Shown: positions 34,301 to 45,309, counted from the stretch's first letter. The stretch is DNA of 64,000 bases from Prunus persica (GCF_000346465.2 NC_034010.1:118232-182231), one strand, 5' to 3'. The notes: generated by a model from the sequence alone, not told the origin. Numbers and translations are program-made.

Positions 34301-36801
34301 GACCAAAAATATAATTACTCCTTAAACATTTGGCATCCGATGATGGAGGGTACTCTCATCAATTGTAGTCAAGAATTTCTTTAACCATAACATTGTTTAA
34401 TTGCTGAGAAAAAATAATATTACTTTCAACAATTTGGGTTGATTGATTTTTTCTACTTCCTAATCTTCTCGGGAACCAACTACAACCTAACAAATTTTTC
34501 GAGCAAACAAACACCACATAACGGAGCAAGCATGCCGGCACCAATGGTTTCTCAAAGAATTGGACTAAAAAAATCAATCTTACTGATCGCAGAGACAAGA
34601 GGAGAAGAATGATAGGAAATAGGGAATAGAGAAGACGTACGAGATGGGGCATAGTCGAACCAGAGGTGCGCTCTGGGTTTGCCACCGTCGTTGATGAAGT
34701 CGAGGAATCGCGCCGCAGAGAACTCGTAGGTCTCGTTAATTATCATCGTCGTACTTCGTCGTCGTTGTTGTGTTGGATTCGTCATCAGACACTGCCGTCG
34801 GGGTTTGATGTGGGTGCGGGGAGAAAGCTGGCGGCCTCCTCGTTTTCTTATTATTTTTTATTAAAATCGATTTTTAGGTTACTACATAAAACTCCTCGTT
34901 TTCTTTTCTTTTCAAATTTTAAAAAGTTCTGCCTAATTGTTCTTTTACAATTATGCCCTGTTTTAATTAAAATGTGGTGATTTAATATTTCACTTTACTA
35001 TGAGTATTTTCAGAGTTTTTGAATGTTTTATTATTCTCTATATTTTGCTTTACATATATAGATTTTTTTTTTATTAAAAATTATTTTCTTAGTCATTTTC
35101 AATGAACTCATACCACAAACTATTAGGAAGAAAAAAAAATTAATACAAGCGATAGTAACTAAAGGGATGTTCAATCAAAAGAAAAAAATTAGAAGGGTAG
35201 GGGATTTCTCACATACTCTTACATTGACTCCTTAAAGTTGAAGAGTAGCTTGAGGAGCCAAACTTTTTCCTATATGTGTAGTCCCTTTCTATTAAGGGAT
35301 CACTCAAATAATTTTATTTGAGGGTTTAGGGTTCAGGGTCTCCTATGAAAAAAAATTTCAACAATCCAAACCGTCTATTTTCAAGTCTCTAATGATATAC
35401 CATCTTTGCAAAAAATCAAGCAAATTGAAAATTATTAAGACATTTGGGACCAGCAAATACATGAATATGATTCTTCAATAAAAGACTAATAAAAACCATC
35501 TAATTGAGTGCTTAAATTGTTTCGGATTCATGTTTTTTTTGGTTGTTAAAGATGATTTTTTATGGAATATCTAAAAACTAAACAGTTCGGATCATTGAAA
35601 TGCAATGTTTACTATTTACCCTCTTTACTTTCCACCCTATTTACAATGGAATCCGGAACAATAATAACCACGGATGGAACAACAGCCACGATGGGCTGTA
35701 GCCCAGTAGGTTTTGAAGACAAAAATAAACCTATATCTGTATGGTCCAGTGTGCTCGCTTGGTTTGATTATTGTTTGCTTCCTTCCACTAGTAGATCATC
35801 AAAACCCATACTATAAACGTGAAAGCTACATGTTCGATTGTTTGCTTCCTTCCAAAAGACTTTTTTTTCTTCTCTGTTTCTCTACTAGACCTCCACAAGA
35901 GGGAAATATTATTTGTTTTCGGTCTATTTTTATTCTTTGTTGCCTTTTTGCGGTGTTTAATAAAATATTCTTTTCTCTGCTTTCTTTTGGTGGGAAGAGG
36001 GTTTTAAAAAGGCTACAATATCTTAATCTAATTATTTATATTTGTGCACTTTAAGCTTATTCAATTGATGCAAAAAACAAATAAATAAATAAATTTAACA
36101 GATATAACATCAGATTTAATTCTTATTATGATAATGGTTAAATTTCTTATTCACATATATTTAGTCTTTATAAAGTAAATTGTGCTTTTGCTTTTGGTAT
36201 ATGTGTTATTATATTATAATTTAACATCATAACCAAGCAAGTAAAAGAGCACAACCTATTCATATATTCGTTTTGATAATATGTATTTTTTGTTGTTGTA
36301 TTTAGTGTATATTTTTTTCTTTATGATAAAATTTATTAGAAATTAGTCAGTGTAACTATGATTTATATGAATTAATTATACTTTTATTTATTAAAAACTA
36401 TAGGAATTATAAATTTTTAATAAAAAATAATAATTAGATTTTAAGCAAAAATTTTTAGCTAGCACACTTATAAAAAAAAATTCATGGTTCCGCCCTTGAT
36501 AATAACTTACGGACATAATTTTTAAGTACCAATGATGATGAGTTAACTTACAGTCTTCCCATTTGTGGTAATGATGGTGACATCTCTTCCATGGATTTCT
36601 TTAACTTCGCCATCAATCCACGCAACTTCTGAATCCTCTGCCCAAACATGTGATCCAACTATGATGTTTACCGGCGTTCCCTGGATCATCCAACAATGAC
36701 AAGAAAGATAATATTTTCTAAGAAAATGAAATGATAGGGCAGAAATATGCATTGAGGAAGAAACTAGCTAGTACTATCGTGAGAAAAGAAGCTTATACCA
36801 T
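16326..36801 (-). CDS. Class XI myosin heavy chain (40 coding exons, 1552 aa)
   Basis: Actin-based motor for organelle and vesicle transport in the cytoplasm. Exons (plus coordinates, 5' to 3'): 36799-36801, 36552-36680, 26964-27107, 26695-26840, 26419-26575, 26211-26269, 25929-26088, 25331-25480, 25103-25239, 24867-25013, 24388-24489, 24228-24285, 24049-24150, 23929-23966, 23491-23617, 23243-23413, 23037-23168, 22727-22833, 22099-22159, 21812-21989, 21540-21745, 20995-21114, 20758-20856, 20245-20460, 19731-19870, 19522-19623, 19083-19191, 18921-18965, 18744-18803, 18503-18673, 18252-18404, 17971-18177, 17747-17896, 17582-17652, 17374-17473, 17220-17276, 17057-17113, 16738-16818, 16559-16641, 16326-16449. 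They sum to 4659 nt with consistent phases and no stop. Visible: SH3-like N-terminus, P-loop GESGAGKT (~156-163), switch I NNNSSRFGKF (~209), switch II DIYGFE (~434-439), six IQ motifs (~738-876), coiled coil (~879-1100), C-terminal dilute domain (WDDKYG). Subclass (perhaps XI-F-like) is a guess. Confidence 0.95.
17277..17373 (-). other. GC-AG intron of the myosin gene
   Basis: The donor reads CAG|GCAAGA instead of GT. The exon boundary is fixed because the joined residues (VTDQ then FAGSSLEEL) match the conserved start of the dilute domain, and both reading phases fit. The nearest GT upstream would delete conserved residues. Confidence 0.8.
22160..22726 (-). other. Myosin intron with a possible SINE
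   Basis: This 567-bp intron contains, on the minus strand, GCCGAATATGGCATTAGAGC (A-box-like) and GGTTCTAGTTTGAAAC (B-box-like), consistent with a tRNA-derived SINE around 22430-22530. Open frames here are taken as chance. Confidence 0.35.
25740..25845 (-). repeat. tRNA-derived SINE in a myosin intron
   Basis: On the minus strand TTTGGTCTAGTGGCA (A box) is followed by GAGTTGAATCTCATGG (B box) at pol III spacing. It lies in the 448-bp intron between exons 7 and 8. Confidence 0.5.
27440..27550 (-). repeat. tRNA-derived SINE
   Basis: The minus strand carries TTAGTTAGAATGGTTAGGCCC (A-box region) and GAGGTTCAAAATCCC (B box), the usual plant SINE order. Confidence 0.5.
27590..27885. mobile_element. 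MULE-like MITE, ~295 bp
   Basis: Long imperfect inverted termini run from TTTTAACCGAAATAGTCC through TTTTGGTCCTCCAACT on the left and recur inverted on the right. No coding sequence. The duplication is not clear. Confidence 0.55.
28112..29395. mobile_element. MULE-like element with decayed interior
   Basis: Terminal segments GGGTTTTATCACGAATGGTCC (left) and the inverse of TTGTGATAAAAATCC (right) match imperfectly. Inside lies a stretch resembling the 3' end of a Gypsy polyprotein ([16 protein letters not shown], about 28430-28550) and the fold-back element at 28674-28876. Borders are approximate. Confidence 0.4.
28674..28876. repeat. Fold-back element (~200-bp palindrome)
   Basis: The left arm (GCTCACCACTTTAACTCAAGG, then GTGTACCCTCACCATC and AACACTTGACATGTGTCCAT) recurs inverted on the right. 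The arms run inward to AACCATAGTT / AACCATGGTT. A transcript would form one long hairpin. Confidence 0.75.
29616..30250. other. Repeat-like AT-rich sequence
   Basis: Begins with GAGTGGCAATGGGTCGTGTC, a motif common at the ends of plant hAT-like elements, but no partner terminus was found. Otherwise no feature seen. Confidence 0.3.
31258..31717. mobile_element. PIF/Harbinger- or hAT-like MITE, ~460 bp
   Basis: Inverted termini GTGTTTACTAATCAATAATTG and the inverse of CAATTACGGATTAGTAAACA. Nested within the 31127-33200 element. Confidence 0.6.
32384..33073. mobile_element. MITE of the GGCATGTTTACGTATTAG family, copy in inverted orientation
   Basis: The inverted termini GGCATGTTTACGTATTAGTA match, and the interior matches the reverse complement of 39270-40263 over several blocks (e.g. 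AATCATTCCC, TTCATCTTGTTCAGCATATT). The 690-bp copy is shorter than its relative by internal deletion. Confidence 0.75.
33230..34321. mobile_element. MULE-like MITE, 1.09 kb
   Basis: Imperfect ~85-bp inverted termini begin GGGGTAATTAC... and share TTTGGTCAC and GATTTTGGTCA blocks. Flanks CTAAAAATT and TTAAACATT (7 of 9) may be a decayed 9-bp duplication. Interior is pyrimidine-rich with no gene. Confidence 0.6.
34642..34785 (-). pseudogene. Captured gene fragment resembling a TPX2-type first exon
   Basis: A minus-strand segment starts with ATG at 34783-34785. It contains [16 protein letters not shown] and HLWFDYAPS, then a CT|GTACGT-like donor. The pattern TYEFSAPRFFDF...LWF...YAPS is, from memory, the N-terminus of plant TPX2-family microtubule proteins. 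The rest of such a gene is absent. It sits in intron 2 of the myosin gene between transposon ends, so a fragment captured by a mobile element is the simplest reading. Confidence 0.4.
34980..35062 (-). mobile_element. Helitron-like 5' terminus
   Basis: The minus strand starts TCTATATATGTAAAGCAAAA after an A and matches the 5' parts of the three Helitron-like elements at 13-15.7 kb. A 3' hairpin-CTRR end was not located. Confidence 0.4.
35063..36551. other. Remaining AT-rich part of myosin intron 2
   Basis: Nothing recognisable: low-complexity AT-rich DNA and chance open frames up to the intron's 5' splice site. Confidence 0.4.
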
Positions 36802-36900
36802 ATCTGTCAGGATCTATGCGATCCAAATTTCAATATGGGGATGAGCAGAAATAGATGAACATCGTTCGCACAGAGAGAGAGAGAGAGAGAGAGAGATTAG
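36802..36900 (-). promoter_or_regulatory. 5' UTR / proximal promoter of the myosin gene with a (CT)n tract
   Basis: Upstream of the start codon on the minus strand lies a CT-repeat (36873-36896), a common feature of plant leaders and core promoters. No TATA box was assigned with confidence. Confidence 0.5.
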
Positions 36901-37930
36901 TGGTGTTCTTAAAGAATGTTAGGATGGTGGATTGCAATCCTTGTAGTTACAAAGAATGTTGAAAAAAAATTCAATAACAATGGAAATGCCAGCGGTTTTA
37001 ACTCATAAAGCAAAAGGTCGGTAGCCACCCTTTTCGCTCCCTTTCCCTCACTTCATGTGAGAAACAAACTCTAGCTTGATTATTTATTTTAAATGGCTAT
37101 GTTGTTTGTTGTCATAAATTAACAGCTTTAATAGAGTGAACATATCGGACCACGTTGAGCATTACTTTAGTCAATTAGTCCAATCAATCGAATATTCATT
37201 AATATTCTAAGATTATATATCTAGAGTGAGAAATTTTTTTTTAAGATAAAGACGACAGAATTCAGGTATAAATATAATTGACAAGAGCCAATACAAATGC
37301 GATAACCACATAAATAAAAAAAAAACTAAAGAACCTTGCTATAAATGAAAGAGGTCAAGGTTAAACTTTTGAAATTCAAACCGGGGCCTAGGCTACAGTT
37401 ATCATTAGAATGGCAATCAAACAAGCAGGGCCAAGGCGTGTCGCTTTAAAAATCTATGCCCACCCACCAGTCACTCCTGTCTGGCTTTGAAATTTTAGTT
37501 GCTCCTTTATTTTCTTGTTCAAGTACATTATTCGAAGGGGCTGTGGAGTGGACAGAGAGGGTTTCTCTGGGACGGTTGATGCCGGTGGTGGATGGTCATT
37601 CGCATGGGAAAAGGTCTTTGGCTTCGGGGCCCTAAAAATAAAGTAGAGATTGCTGCATGCTTTCCAACCAGACTTTCCTCATTATTCATTTCTTTTACTG
37701 TCATTCTTTAACAATTTGCTAATTTGAGTACTTTAATCATCATTAGTCGTGCTTACCAAGGCTGTTTCCAATTTATATTAGAAGGGTCCCACACACTCAT
37801 GAGAGGTGGTGGCAAATTGTCTCTCTCAAATGAAACGTCGGAGTACAAAATTGGTACTTATGTAATGACGTTTTACTTTAATAATATTTTAAGTATTTAT
37901 TTAATATTAACTAAATTTTGTTATTATTTT
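36901..37930. other. Upstream flank of the myosin gene
   Basis: No gene seen. It would contain the distal promoter. A dense AT-rich patch lies at 37230-37330. Confidence 0.35.
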
Positions 37931-38455
37931 AGAAAGATGATTTCTTTACTCTCTTTTTCTTCACTTACACTCTATTTTACTTTTTAATATTTTTTAATCA
38001 ATTTTATACGGCAACCATTAATCGTGCCTCCTAATTGGAAAAAAGCAGTGTTTTAGCAGACTATTCTTTGCAGCAAAACATGCAATCCACAGAACCACTT
38101 TTGACATAATGAAGGAAACCCTCAGGAATTAATCCCCAAACTCAAGCCAGACAATCAATCTGAAAATGTCGTCCACATATAAATTCATATTTTCCTGAAA
38201 ATATTAGGCCAAAAAAAAAAAAAAGAGCTCTTATGATATGTGTTCACTGTTTATTGAAGGACTAGAAGATGCTCTGACTTCTTTTCTCTTTTTTTTTTTT
38301 TTTTGGGTTTTATTTTATGTTAATTTTTCTTAATTTTAGTTATCAAAACATTAATGTAGGATAAAGGTAGAATAGGAAATTGAAAGAAGAAAATTGATTA
38401 AAAAATATTTAAAAACAAAAAGGAGTGTAAGTGGGGAAAAGGGGAGTGAGAAAAT
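37931..38455. mobile_element. MITE with ~65-bp inverted termini
   Basis: The left terminus (GATTTCTTTACTCTC... CTTCACTTACACTC ... TTTTTTAATCAATTTT) recurs inverted at 38388-38455. The interior is AT-rich without coding potential. Confidence 0.55.
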
Positions 38456-39269
38456 CAGCTCATAAAGACAAAACATTTATACCCAATCAAAACAGACTTA
38501 AATCTTTTATAATTCTCTAAATTAGAGAGTGTGGTTGGAGTTGAAATTTTATAGAGAGTAGATTGAAAAAAAACATAACTCCAACTAGACTCCTTATCTA
38601 CTCCTAAAATAGAGTCCAGATCTTGTCCCCTATACATAGATAGTTTATATTGGGAAAATTGAATGTATTTTTGGTATTTGTCTAAAACTTGTACATGTAC
38701 GGTTGTTGGGATTTGGCTTTTGTTGATACAAAAAAAAAATTCTGGATCTGGATGGTTTTGTTGTAGGCGGACATATAATTACTCTGGTTTTGTTTATCTT
38801 CTTTTATTTATATGTTTTATAATCGATTTATTCACAAATCGGTTTCACGTTCATCTTTTCATGTGTATATTCGGTCCGGTCCAGTTTTGAAGAAAAAGTT
38901 ATTCGATCTGTTTTGCTTATTAGTCAGTTCGATTTTCGATTTTGGACCGGACTTTTTTTATTTTTTTATTTGAATAAATTTTTGTACAAAATTCAATTAA
39001 AATTTTATTTTTGGGGTTAAAAATTCACAAATGGCCCAATTTCATGCAAATGGATGTGATTGGGCTTAGAAAGAGGTGATTTGGAGTTGGACTTGGGGAA
39101 CGCTTAGCTATGGGTTTACAAATTTGGGAAATAGCTCTAAATGCCACCCTTTTTATAATTTTAACTGAAAATAGCATCTCTCCCCAAAAATTTTGGAACT
39201 ATCACCTATAAATATATATTTATTGTCCACTTATTGCACACATATCACTTTTGTTGAAGTTCTCTCTCG

Positions 39270-40263
39270 GGGCATGTTTACGTATCAGTAATGGGTCTGA
39301 GAGGAAAGGGAATGATTTCTATTCCTGACTTCCCCTGCGTTTACTTGTAATCAGGAATGAAAAAATAAGTAGGCTCCACCTCAAAATCCGTAATCACATC
39401 CCTTCAAAACTAGATATCAGATCAACTAGGGGGGAGTAGTCGATACTATTCTCATTCCTGTTTTCTCTTAATAACATCCAAAAATACCCTTACCACTTTA
39501 CCATAATTCCAAAACACCCCAAACCCTAAAAAAACAAAAACTCACACCAAGAAGTTCCAAGACCCTCCAACTTCTTTTTCACGTTAGCGTTGCAGACACA
39601 ACCTCCCAAAAGTAGCAACAACGCCTTGTGCTATGTAAGCTATTCTATATATCTATCAATCTATCTTCTTCTTCTTCTTCTATCTTTTGTCTTCACATTT
39701 ATCACAAAACAAAATACGGTCATGGATAAAGACTTTTATGGAGATTATATATCTCTTTTTTAGGTAGTATGAAGATTATGTATTTAATCGTATGAAGATT
39801 ATGCAGGTTATTATCATTTGATTGTTTACTAGTTACGTAGGTGAAAGATATATATTTATTGGAGTTTATTTTTTCGTTTAAAATTGATTCTAGACAAAGG
39901 TGTTATTAACATCATCATTGAACTGGGCTCTTACTGTTCATCTTGTTCAGCATATTGAGTCCTCATGCTTACACCACCTTACTGGTTTGCTACGGGATTA
40001 GTTTGGTCTCCTTAGCGAGTTTGAGAATTATATGTGCTGTGGTGAAAATGTGCAGGGTATTTCAGTAATTAAATTAATTTCGATTCTAATTCATGAAAAT
40101 TAGTAAACAATAACAATGGGAATCAACCCCATTCCTTTGCTAATTCCAGATATTTAGTAAACAGCTTAATGGGAATGATTCTTCCCATACCGATTCAGTA
40201 CTTCCCCGATTCCTATATTCTCTGATTCCTTACTTTCTCCATTACTGATACGTAAACATGCCC
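39270..40263. mobile_element. MITE of the GGCATGTTTACGTA family inserted in the MULE terminal repeat
   Basis: Perfect inverted termini GGGCATGTTTACGTATCAGT. The other MULE terminal repeat (about 44720-44765) gives the empty site and shows that only about 3 bp were duplicated, as in PIF/Harbinger elements. The interior matches 32384-33073 in the opposite orientation. Confidence 0.8.
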
Positions 40264-42191
40264 TCAGCTCTCTCTTGGCCCCGTCTCTCACTTTCTCTTC
40301 ACTCTCTCGTCGCTCAACTCTCACTTGTTTGTCGCTTAGCTCTCACTCTATCGTTGCTCAGCTCTCACTCTCTCTTCTTTTTTCCTCTCCCAGCGGAATC
40401 TGTTCATTGAAGCTCAACTCCATCGTTCACCTCTAACAGGTACTGTTCATCGTCATTTTCTTATAGTTTATGGGTTTCTCTGAAGTTGGTTTAGGGTTTA
40501 TGGGAAATTTGTTTAGGGGTTTGTTCAAAATTGGTTTAGGATTTAGGGGTTTCTCTGAAATTAGTTTAGGGGTTTCACTGAAATTGGTTTCGGAGTTTCT
40601 CTGAAATTGTCTTATTCTGATGATTCCTTGTTTGAAACAGTGAATGGGTTTGTTCTTTGTGGATTGATGCTTGCACTGTTGTTGTTTTGCTGTTTCTATT
40701 GATGTTGTATTGCTTTTTTTTGCTGGTGTATTGCTAATTTAGTGATGTTGTATTGGCATTTTAGTGCGGTTGTATTTCTAGTTTATTATGGTTTTACTAT
40801 AGTTTTTGTAGCAGTTAGTAATTGGTATTTGGTGGCTTACTATGGGTCTTAATGACCATTGCATTTAACCTTCTTACAAGTCTAATTGGTATATATTTTC
40901 TTTCTTGAAGTTGATATCTAAAGTCTAAGACAATTAACTTGTGTATATCATTTTTAACTTGTAAACTCCCAACCATATCATACTTTTTGTTTGACAATAA
41001 TGCTTGTTAATTTGACATATTTTTTTATAACTCTGTTTACTAACTTCAGGGCTTGCATATTGGATATGGATAAGTTTTCTTTCTTTTTCATATTTTCGTG
41101 TGATTCTTTGGAATTTCAGTTTGTGGATGAATATTCAATGTCTAAATGAAGGGCAAAGAACCATATGTGGTGTAATATGAGTTCTTTAAAAGTTTTCTCT
41201 TTTGTGCTTGATCATTGTTTGCTTAAAAGAAAGCGGGAAATGAGTGAAGATGGGAACCTACCACAAGCAGGTGTGGTTTAGAGAAATGGGGACATGGATT
41301 TTGCTATAAGCTAACTCTTTAAGTTTTTGCTTTTCTTTTTTGTGTATGGATACTTAGAAAACTCTGTTTCTGAGGAGAACTTTTAATTTTGTGATTGTAC
41401 ATGTCTAACAAACATTTTATACAGTTTTGATGGTTTATTTACTAATTTATCTTTGATATTGATAAAGCAGATAATACATACAAACCTCTAATTTTATTAA
41501 GAAAAAACTGAAGGGATGGTGCCAATTTCATTCATTTCCTTACATTTGAAAGGAGGGCATATTGGAGTCATTATTGTGGTTGCCACTAATTCATAGGATG
41601 TTCCATTACATCATACCTTGAAGTCAATCAATTGTTTCTCGATGTCTTCTTGTTTTTTAAAACTCTTTTTAGCCAGATAGATTTCTATTGTTAGTCTTGA
41701 ATTGTTCTCAATTAGGCTTCTTCTACTGCACATTCCCATTCTAGCTTAAGCTGTCTCATGATTATCTGGTGTCTGGAGATGTGTCTTTAGATATTATATT
41801 ATGCATGAGTGGCAGAGTACTGGGTGTGTTGTTAGTTAATTGTAAATGATCATGTAGGGTAAAGACTTAAATCCTTGTGAGATAGAAATTGATGAGAGAC
41901 AAGTAATTTGAAGGACACATGAGAAACAAGTCATAAAAGATGAATCACTTGTTTGGGAACGGACTTGAAGAATTTCTAAGGAAAATATCTTCAATGTGAC
42001 ATGCACCTTTAGGCCTTGGTTCAACTGCCAAGTAGCTGGGTGGGGCGGGGATGTATATTAGTTTTTGCTGCATAATTTGCATCATTGGAGATCTGCCTAA
42101 CAATGTGATGGGTAAGCTATGTTAATGTAATGGAGTTTATTTTGATATTGTAAATAAGTGCAGTTTTAATTTCTGAACTTATTGGCCCAAC

Positions 42192-42306
42192 AGTGCCTCT
42201 TGCGGAATAATGACGAGCATCTCAGTGCCAACATTTTTTTGGATAAAGTTGACCCATCGAAGATCACCTATTACCGACTGAAGCTTGCAATAGAGGCTTT
42301 GAGGGG
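42192..42306 (+). pseudogene. Exon-like stretch of unknown origin inside the MULE
   Basis: After an AACAG acceptor-like site the plus strand reads CLLRNNDEHLSANIFLDKV, then DPSKITYYRLKLAIEALRG, before a TGA slightly downstream. The composition looks like real protein and unlike the surrounding DNA. I do not recognise the family. It may be a host exon captured by the MULE. Confidence 0.35.
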
Positions 42307-43310
42307 GGAGATGTATATATGAGATACAGGTGATAATGTTTCCTAATTGAATACAGTCTTCACTTATCACTTAGCCATTCAATCAGAATTTAATTATTTC
42401 AGTTTATCCTTTATATGAATATGCAGACATGGAAGCTCTGGTGGAGCTACTTTACATGGTGATCCATCAAGTTTGATACAGCTATTTGCTTTAGTTATTC
42501 TGTGTAGCAACGTGAAATCATTTACAGGGTTTGCGGCCATGTTATTCATGGTGATATTGGGAAATTATACAATCGGTGGCAGTGGCTACTTGCCTTACAT
42601 GGCACATAACCTGTATCCATTTTGTAGACATGGCAGATAACTTGTATTCATTTTGGAGAAGGAATATGCATCAATTTTCATTTTGTGTTTGTGAAACGAA
42701 ATTGTGTAGTACATCTAATCAATACCACTATGGATGTACTTTTGATCCGGTTTTCAAATTGTGCTTTTGTTTTGGAGTTACCGTCGTCGTTAGCATACTT
42801 ATTCTTTAGATTGTTTAGTTGAGGTTTTTCGTACAGCTCGATATATAAACAGATCTATAATTTGTCTCTAGGGAGGTATAACAGCGTCCCGTCGTTGTTA
42901 TGCAATATATAGACAACGTAGGGTTACAATCGCAGAATAAACAAACAAGTGGCACACTTCTGAGTACCAGCTGACACAAAATACCTACAATAGGGTTGCA
43001 ATATTAGGTCAATATACATACAATATACAACAAACAAGTAGCGATATAAGAATATTAGGGTGGCAATATTAGGTCAATATACGTACAATACGCGGACATC
43101 CATTTCAGACTACCTTCAATTTTGACATTCAAAAGAAATCGCCCCCCACCAAAATATAAAGCAAACCAGCACTTACCCTCACCTAGCTGCACAAACCCTG
43201 GCAAATGCAAATTATTAGAGGTCCATCAAAAGATCCATGTCTTTGGCCTTCATCCTCGCTGCATGCACGAGGCTATGATGAGCCATTCCCTCTCCACCCA
43301 TATTCAACAC

Positions 43311-43508
43311 CTACCGGACATCAGCTACATCAATTTTGCTCCAATTGTAGTCTGGTGAGACGATCGAAGCATAATCTCGGAATATCTCGAAGCAGTTGAA
43401 ACATTCAACCATTTCATGGTTATATTCTTCAGATTTTGTGAATTTTTGGACATCATATTTCTTTTTCTCTTTCAGAATAATAATTGTCACAATTTCTGGC
43501 CATGACAA
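43311..43508 (-). pseudogene. MuDR-type transposase N-terminus, decayed
   Basis: A 65-codon minus-strand frame begins MSWPEIVTIIIL and aligns by eye at its start with the better preserved fragment of the neighbouring MULE (MSWSEMETIVIL). The remaining residues have diverged and the catalytic domain is missing. Confidence 0.45.
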
Positions 43509-44059
43509 AACAACATTTCATTAACACATTTGAAGCCACGACCAAATCACTGCAATATAACCACAATACAACAGCGATATAATAGCAACACAACAACAAC
43601 ACAACAACAATAAAACCACAATAACACAGCACTGAACAAGGATTCATCACAATTAGACTATACAAATCTACTACATCAAATGAAAAATCCCAAGCTTCAA
43701 GATTCACATATTCAGAGTAATCTAAATGCATTTGGTAAAAATCTAGATGGATGAGCATGAAGGTTCAAAAAACATTACCCAAAGCAATTTAATTTCATAG
43801 AAACCCAAGCAATCAAAATAAAACCAATTTCACAGAATCCCACAGAGATTAAGAAAATGACCATCAAGACCACCTATTGGAGGTCGGCAATGGAGTATAG
43901 CTTCAAGATTGCAAGAAGCTGCAACCTTACGTTATTCAGAAGACATACCTAGAAGATGGGGTCGATGAGGGGTTTCCCTATTCAAAACAAAGAGATGGGG
44001 ATAATTCAGAACAGAGAGCGCTAGCGAGAGAGAGCTGCTCGAAAGGGATACAACAGCAC

Positions 44060-44061
<2 letters not shown>

Positions 44062-44098
<37 letters not shown>
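44062..44098. repeat. (GA)n microsatellite
   Basis: Dinucleotide run inside the right terminal repeat of the MULE. Confidence 0.9.
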
Positions 44099-44100
<2 letters not shown>

Positions 44101-44911
44101 GAGCTACAACTGCAATGGTCATAAAGACTCATAGTAAGCCACCAAATACCAATTAATAACTGCTACAAAAATCATAATAAACTAGAAATACAACAGCACT
44201 AAAATGCCAATACAACATCACTAAATTAGCAATACACCAGAAGAAAAAAAAAAGAAAAAAAAAAGCAATACGACATTAATAGCAACAGCAAAACAACAGC
44301 AGTGCAAGCATCAATCCACAAAGAACAAACCCATTCTTCAAACAAGGAATCATCAAAATAAGACAATTTCAGAGAAACCCGGAAACCAATTTCAATGAAA
44401 CCCTGAAACCAAATTCAGAGAAACCCCTAATCCCTAAACCAATTTCGAACAAACCCCTAAACCAATTTCATAGAAATCCATAAACCCTAAACCAACTTTA
44501 GAGAAACCCATAAACTGTAAAAAAAATGACGATGAACAGTACCTGTTGGAGGTGAACGAAGGAGTTGAGCTTCGATGAACAGATTCCGCTGGGAGAGGAA
44601 GAAAGAAGAGAGAAGAGAGAGTGAGAGCTGAGCAACGATAGAGTGAGAGCTGAGCGACAAGATAGTGAGAGTTGAGCAACGAGAGACGAGAGAGTGAGAG
44701 CTGAGCGACGAGAGAGTGAAGAGAAAGTGAGAGACGGAGCCAAAAGAGAGTTGGGAGAGAATTTCAGCAAAAGTGATATGTGTGCAATAAGTGGACAATA
44801 AATATATATTTATAGGTGATAGTTCCAAAAAATTTGGGGAGATGTGGTATTTTCAATTAAAATTATAAAAAGGGTGGCATTTAGAATTATTTCCCTAGAA
44901 ATTTAGCATTT

Positions 44912-45011
44912 NNNNNNNNNNNNNNNNNNNNNNNNNNNNNNNNNNNNNNNNNNNNNNNNNNNNNNNNNNNNNNNNNNNNNNNNNNNNNNNNNNNNNNNNN
45001 NNNNNNNNNNN
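44912..45011. other. Assembly gap (100 N)
   Basis: Exactly 100 N, a conventional placeholder for a gap of unknown size. Related MULE copies lie on both sides, so a collapsed repeat is the likely cause. Confidence 1.
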
Positions 45012-45309
45012 GGCTACTCGCCGTATCTCGTGAGCCCTTGAGCATCTTGTCAACATCCCTGTGCAATAGCTCTAGCTACCACCCCTTTTATAATTCTAAC
45101 AGAAAATACCACCTCTCCCCAAAATTTTTTCAACTATCCCCTAGAAATATATGTTCATTGTCCACTTATTGCACACATATCACTTTTGCTGAAATTTTGT
45201 TCTCTCTCTGTCTCTGTTTTTCAGGTCTCACTCTCTGTTCGATCAGCTCTCACACTTTCTTCTGTCTTTTATTGTCGCGGGAAGCTCTCGGCCTCTCTTG
45301 CACAACTCT

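Larger units (their letters stand above)
27108..36551 (-). other. Giant intron 2 of the myosin gene (9444 bp), filled with transposons
   Basis: The intron follows codon 44 (phase 0), with donor GTAAGT at 36546-36551 and an acceptor before 27107. Nearly every other intron of the gene is under 600 bp. Its interior holds a SINE, MULE-like MITEs, a fold-back element, two PIF-like MITEs nested in a larger MULE, a captured gene fragment and a Helitron-like terminus. Exon sequence on both sides is intact, so the intron must be spliced despite its load if the gene works. Confidence 0.85.
39126..44895. mobile_element. MULE with ~0.8-kb terminal inverted repeats and 9-bp duplication
   Basis: Both ends start GGGAAATA and share GCCACCCTTTTTATAATTTT, TTTATTGTCCACTTATTGCA and further blocks. 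Similarity continues inward for about 750-800 bp (39126-40865 on the left, including a MITE insertion; 44098-44895 on the right). Flanks TACAAATTT (39117-39125) and TAGAAATTT (44896-44904) agree at 8 of 9 positions, the Mutator-type length. The interior keeps only a transposase N-terminal relic (43311-43508) and one exon-like stretch (42192-42306), so it is non-autonomous. The same family reappears at 45060-47427. Confidence 0.85.

Noticed and set aside
44434..44828. Leu/Ser-rich frames on the minus strand
   Set aside because: They derive from CT-rich terminal repeats of the MULE.
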